NCBI GenBank assembly: GCA_003024985.2
Contig: PXIH01S0042357.1
Origin: Euperipatoides rowelli
Lineage: Eukaryota > Onychophora > Udeonychophora > Euonychophora > Peripatopsidae
Strand: one strand, 5' to 3'
Length of the DNA stretch: 11,547 nt
Under the pieces are notes generated by a model that had not been told where the DNA came from, did no database searches, and saw nothing but the letters and a program-made list of their open reading frames with translations. Of the stretch, positions 8,083 through 11,547 are shown one piece after another. The position numbers and the translations under genes are program-made. Positions within the stretch are counted from its first letter, which is position 1; each line of letters starts with the position of its first letter.

Positions 8083-8246
8083 ATTAGCATGTAAAAAAAA
8101 AAGCTTCATGGGATTAGCAGTGAATTAACATGTAAAAAGTCCCATTGAATTAGCATGTAAAAAGTCTCATAGGATTAGCTTTGCTCCTGCACTTCATGCG
8201 TTTCCCATGTAATTTTGCTTTTCCATAGGATTAACATAGCTCCTGC
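8083..8246. repeat. diverged short tandem repeats with TTAGCATGTAAAAAG
   Basis: Three head-to-tail copies of an ATTAGCATGTAAAAAG-type box start at 8083, 8123 and 8147. Each is followed by a TCCCAT/TCTCAT box, and two also by ATAGGATTAGC. A further relative, CCATAGGATTAACATAGCTC, starts at 8223, mirroring CATAGGATTAGCTTTGCTCC at 8168. The units are uneven in length and moderately diverged. Confidence 0.7.
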
Positions 8247-8527
8247 GCATGAATCTAGGTACACCAGAACTGTCATATTATATTTCAATACTTCTATTTA
8301 TTACAATTTATTACTACCTTAGTATTAGTATGCCTAATATATCATCCTCGTATAACAATATTAGAATTAGCATTATAAAATAGTGTTTTGACTTTATATT
8401 TTTCTTTCAATTCAATTCATTATTGTTAATTAATGTAAAAAAAATAAGAAAAGATAGAATAATGATGTATGATGGATATATTACTTGCCTTCAATTTTGT
8501 TGAATGTAGCAGATTCTGTTTCAATTT

Positions 8528-8583
8528 TTTTACACTACAAAAGAGAAGGAAAAGTGCTACTAAATAACCTAAGTAGTGTAAAA
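8528..8583. repeat. 11-bp inverted repeat, 34-bp spacer
   Basis: TTTTACACTAC (8528-8538) pairs perfectly with GTAGTGTAAAA (8573-8583). It stands just left of the more G+C-rich repeat block that begins near 8585 and could be a relic terminal structure or a chance fold. Confidence 0.6.
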
Positions 8584-8722
8584 GTGCCGGTTCTGTCCAA
8601 ACCAATCAGATTCGAGCACCCATAATACATTGCAACAACAATGTGAAAATTGATGTCATCAACAATGATTTTTCCCATAATGCAATTGGGTTTATTTCTC
8701 ATTAGCATAATTCAACTCATAA

Positions 8723-8930
8723 CTATGATGTCATCTTTGGAAATATTTGGAAGTGTTCGGGCATGTTCGGAAATGTTCGGCCATGTTCGGGCATTTCCGT
8801 GAGGGGTGTGGCTCATTTGCAAGCTATGATGTCATCTTCGGTAGAATTCGGTAATTTTCGGTAATCTTTATAAATATTCGGCCATTTTCGGTAAATTCCA
8901 TCATTTTCCAAAATTTGCCCATGATTCCCA
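8723..8930. repeat. decamer array (TTCGG every 10 bp) in two 101-bp units
   Basis: Both units begin CTATGATGTCATCTT (8723 and 8824, offset 101). In unit 1 TTTGG/TTCGG starts at 8736, 8746, 8756, 8766, 8776 and 8786, an exact 10-bp period. In unit 2 TTCGG starts at 8837, 8847, 8857, 8877 and 8887, with weaker TTCCA relatives after that and one period missing (8867). The five bases between vary. A 10-bp period excludes a coding explanation. Confidence 0.85.
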
Positions 8931-8945
8931 AAGTTTTAAGTTTAT

Positions 8946-9230
8946 GGGTACCTCCCCCCACAAATTAGAATAATTGTTCATTTTGATGTCATTTTCGATT
9001 TTTCCGAGGGCAAACTTCGGATATCAATGTACCTGAGTACCCAGAATGCATTGCTCTTATGTTTTCCGATGATTTCCGAAGTTTACATTTTGGGGGTATC
9101 CCCATAATTCACATAAATTGTTTATAATAACATTTCTGAGTTTGGCAAAGCCAAACTTTGGAAATCTATGTATCTGAGTACCTAGAATGCATTTCCCATG
9201 TTTCTGATGCATTTTGGGAACTTTTTTCAA
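8946..9230. repeat. two diverged tandem units of 141-148 bp
   Basis: Unit 1 (from 8946) and unit 2 (from about 9092) share, in order, a GGGTA-CCCC box, CACAAATT/CATAAATT, a TTTCYGAG box, AACTTYGGAWATC-ATGTA, CTGAGTACC-AGAATGCATT, and a closing ATTTTGGG. GAGCACCCATAATACATTG near 8615 is a third, partial relative. Short open frames on both strands here (9158-9358, 9166-9354) are incidental. Confidence 0.75.
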
Positions 9231-9236
9231 AAACCC

Positions 9237-9260
9237 AAGATGGCATCCAAAATGGCGGCC
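9237..9260 (+). promoter_or_regulatory. pair of YY1-like boxes
   Basis: AAGATGGC (9237-9244) and AAAATGGCGGCC (9249-9260) match the core of the YY1 binding site. The same box occurs on the minus strand at 6953-6964, and in altered form at 6471-6482. Such boxes are often carried near the starts of transposable elements; use as a promoter here is not shown. Confidence 0.3.
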
Positions 9261-9266
9261 AATTTT

Positions 9267-9282
9267 TATTATTATTATTATT
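9267..9282. repeat. (ATT)n microsatellite
   Basis: About five ATT units. Directly follows the YY1-like pair. Confidence 0.9.
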
Positions 9283-9477
9283 CAATGGGAAATTGTTCAG
9301 GGATGAATTCTGGGTAAGATGTGATGTCATTCCCCTGCGCAGAACAATGTGCAATTGACTTAGAGTATTTTTTAGTTGAATATTTCACAATGTAGAGGGG
9401 TCTTAATAGGTAGGCATGCGCAATAGGCCTTTCCCGAAATCCTACAAACTCAAGCTTGTGGATGATGTGTATATGTG

Positions 9478-9522
9478 TATGATGTCATTTTCCACCCATC
9501 CAAATGTTTCTATGACATCATA
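9478..9522. repeat. 11-bp inverted repeat around TGATGTCA
   Basis: TATGATGTCAT (9478-9488) and ATGACATCATA (9512-9522) are exact reverse complements with a 23-bp spacer. Each arm carries the octamer TGATGTCA that is scattered through 6.5-9.5 kb. Confidence 0.8.
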
Positions 9523-9589
9523 GGCATGCACACTATGATTCGTCAGCAACTTAGAAATTTTCTATCTTGGCATGTTGAGGGGGTATTAT

Positions 9590-9609
9590 ATGCCCACCAG
9601 AACGGGCAT
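9590..9609. repeat. ATGCCC/GGGCAT hairpin at right edge of repeat block
   Basis: Six-bp arms with an 8-base loop. The decamer TGCCCACCAG inside (9591-9600) also occurs at 6320-6329, at the left edge of the hexamer satellite. The integrase remnant begins to the right. Confidence 0.65.
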
Positions 9610-9705
9610 GTACTCGAGTGTTATAAATATTAAAATATGTTATAAAACTACAGCTTTTAATTCAGATTAAGTAGTAAAAAAATGAATATTATTTTCTTTT
9701 AAATA

Positions 9706-10176
9706 AGCTTGAATTATGTGGTTTTTTAAATTCTTTACCATTATCTGTTTGGATTTTATTAGGCTTATGTTCTTCTATAATTTTTTGAAAAGTTATTAAA
9801 ATGTCTTGAGCAGTTTTAGTTTTCATAGGTAGTCCCAAGCATATTTGGAAAAGACATCAATACAACTTAAAAGATATTTATATCCAGAATTATATTTAGA
9901 TATATTTTGTAAATCCACTAAGTCGGCTTGAAATTGATCATTGATCATATGCACAAACATCTTTCTTCATTTAAATTGCTTTCTAACAAGTTTATGAAGT
10001 GTATAGGCATCTTGAGTTTCAAACCAATCATTAAATTTATTATATGGTAAGTATGCGTGTACTATTCGATGAAAAGCTTGTTTCCCTGATTGACTGCCTA
10101 CATGTTTTGTATTGTAATATTTTTCGATCCATATTTTTTCCAATTTTATTTTTATTACATGGACTCCAACATGCAA
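9706..10176 (-). pseudogene. Polinton/Maverick-type integrase fragment
   Basis: On the minus strand the sequence reads YYNTKHVGSQSG, then FNDWFETQDAYTLHKLVRK and a TGA at 9967-9969. It continues in frame with QFQADLVDLQNISKYNSGYK (first catalytic Asp at 9922-9924) and YLLSCIDVFSKYAW, shifts frame near 9831, and resumes LPMKTKTAQDILITFQKI and IQTDNGKEF (second Asp at 9743-9745). The QDAYTLHK segment, the SKYN-GYKYLL core and the TDNGKEF motif are characteristic of rve-fold integrases of Polinton/Maverick and related elements, which cut and join the element ends into the host chromosome. The third acidic residue of the D-D-E triad is not recovered: the expected segment near 9640 is unrecognisable. 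One stop, one frameshift and the missing end make it non-functional. An LTR-retrotransposon integrase is less likely from the motif wording. Confidence 0.75.
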
Positions 10177-10264
10177 TATTAATTTTCAAATGTCTAATTC
10201 GAATCATATTGTAATAATAACAAATAAATAACTTAACATGTATCTTTATATTTTTCCCATAAAT

Positions 10265-10499
10265 ATTGANTGTGTGTGAAACAATGGAAAGAGATGCTTT
10301 TGTCCATATTTTTTCAATTCTTGTGGTCACAATATCAGCAATCAGCTGAAAAGATGGTTCTTTTTTAGTAAACTTTTTGTCTTTAATTGATATTGTGTGT
10401 CCACTCGTAAAACTTCATAACTTCTTCAAAAGTAGGCAACATATTGTCTTTGATTTCAGATATATGACCAAACAGCAGACATCTTAATGCTTTACAAGT
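10265..10499 (-). pseudogene. N-terminal fragment of the repeat-borne family seen at 2702-3966
   Basis: On the minus strand ALRCLLFGHISEIKDNM is followed by LPTFEEVMKFYEWT and a stop at 10383-10385. A neighbouring frame continues KKEPSFQLIADIVTTRI and EKIWTKASLSIVSHT, reaching the unresolved base at 10270. In the family I remember, an N-terminal 'PT-E-V--Y-W' helix, a KEPSF segment and an 'IW-KAS-P-V' segment precede the FDGRKD and RWLT blocks. That makes this the missing front half of the type of protein remnant lying at 2702-3966, though from a different copy or position. It sits just upstream of the integrase remnant on the same strand. Whether the two ever formed one unit is unclear. Confidence 0.55.
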
Positions 10500-10509
10500 T
10501 CATTCCATA

Positions 10510-11440
10510 TTGATGACACTGCTCCTAATGAGCTTTTAAAAAAAAATAAGACAACATCCTATAATTTTATAGGCTAGGACATTTTTGAAAAACATAGGAA
10601 AGGCTTATAAATATTGGTTAAAAACAAACACTGGAAATTGTAAGCCACCCCTTCACCTCAATATGAATAAACTCTTCACATATTATGTTTGCAAAACACT
10701 ACCAGATAATTTTTGTAGTCTCTGCACTATTTTCCAATCCCATTAGGCCTACAAATTATAAAAATCATTTTTCCTCATTTTTTTACAGAAATTACAGTGT
10801 GGTTGTTTTTTTCTTAAATTGCTTTCTAATTGTGTACTAATTAATTATAAACTAAAAATATTTCAGCTATCATTTATATGGAAAAAATTTTAAATAAATA
10901 ATTAAAAATCACTATGCCTATTGATTATTTAAATCATTACTTTTAAAACTAATGATAAACATAACATTTATAAACATAGCCATTGGAAAAAAAAGAGTAA
11001 GTAAGGTTTAAATATGATCATAAAACTCTAATACTCTAAGTGCGTAATGATAACCCTATTTTATAATCCTTATTCCTTACTTCAAAATTTATAAAATTAC
11101 CAAATGAACCAAAATCTGTCAATGTTATGCACTACTAGTCACTAGCAGACAATTTTACTGTATCTTTTTATTTTGGCATGATTTTTTTTTTTGGTAGGAA
11201 TTTCTTTTGGCAAGAAAAAATATTTAAAAACTGGCAAAATATTTTAGCAAGAAATAAAAAGGGACATTTTGTTTCCACAATTAATGTAAAGTAATGGCCT
11301 AATACATTTTAAAATCACCCAATGTTCCGAAATTAAATAAGCCTATTGCATCACTTTATTTCTATAAATTGTAAAATATTTTTAACCTTTTATTTTTATG
11401 GTATTTTATTTTGTGCAACATTAAATGGTATAAATAACAC
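10510..11440. other. A+T-rich stretch, nothing recognised
   Basis: Long A/T runs with frequent stops on both strands. No conserved motif, RNA gene or repeat structure stands out. The word GCCTA recurs (10747, 11298, 11341), as elsewhere in the window. Confidence 0.6.
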
Positions 11441-11547
11441 TGGCCAACAAAATTTTTGCCTACTCATATCTAAGACTTGTTTTTTACTAATTTTAGTGTG
11501 CTGAACCCAAAAATCATATTGGTTTTTGCCTAGCACATCAAATTTTT
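11441..11547. repeat. possible edge of a dispersed element
   Basis: ACTGGCCAACAAAATTTTTG, followed by AGTGTGCTGAACCC and GCCTAGCACATCAA, resembles a dispersed repeat I associate with arthropod genomes. It runs off the window, so the rest cannot be judged, and the recollection is not verified. No reading frame is evident. Confidence 0.3.

Noticed and set aside
9158-9358. Open frames on both strands
   Set aside because: They lie in diverged tandem repeats and an ATT microsatellite, and neither resembles a protein family.

Overview
This is a strongly A+T-rich piece of an animal (metazoan) nuclear genome. It has no intact protein-coding gene. What it holds is a graveyard of mobile-element coding fragments on the minus strand, a block of satellite-like repeats, and long A+T-rich stretches in which I see nothing. 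An invertebrate, possibly an arthropod, is likely: the broken reading frames belong to repeat-borne families I know from invertebrate genomes, the word AGGCCT is over-represented, and the one plausible promoter has a TATA box with an arthropod-type TCAKTY initiator. I cannot name a species. Family identifications rest on remembered conserved motifs, not on a search.

Layout. 1-1103: A+T-rich, with a perfect 38-bp palindrome. 1104-1374 and 4059-4611 (minus): two pieces of one decayed protein with C2H2 zinc fingers, followed by a region resembling the N-terminal part of Polinton/Maverick-like polymerase proteins. A TATA/initiator pair lies about 95 bases upstream. The two pieces share an identical 86-bp sequence whose copies end exactly at single N bases (1375 and 4058). 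The reading frame stays open across the implied join, so 1376-4057 is probably a separate contig scaffolded into the wrong place. Within it, 2702-3966 (minus) is a decayed member of an uncharacterised repeat-associated family (FDGRKDKT, a NELP...HLF block, a G-K-x-x-x-x-RWLT motif). It is cut at a TTAA by what looks like a piggyBac-type terminus (3963-4057).

4737-6176 is empty to my eye. 6177-7040 carries GARTGR hexamer arrays arranged in about 140-bp higher-order units. Each unit has a short hairpin, and the stem is preserved by compensatory changes between two of them. 7879-7950 is a decayed tRNA-like sequence, perhaps a SINE head. 8083-9610 holds further tandem repeats: a decamer array with TTCGG every 10 bp, and a 141-148 bp repeat. 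The octamer TGATGTCA occurs ten times between 6574 and 9520.

9706-10176 (minus) is a broken Polinton-type (rve/DDE) integrase. 10265-10499 (minus), directly upstream, is the N-terminal part of what I believe is the same uncharacterised family as 2702-3966. 10510-11440 is featureless A+T-rich DNA. The last 107 bases resemble the end of another dispersed element. None of the coding remnants can work as they stand; all carry stops or frameshifts.
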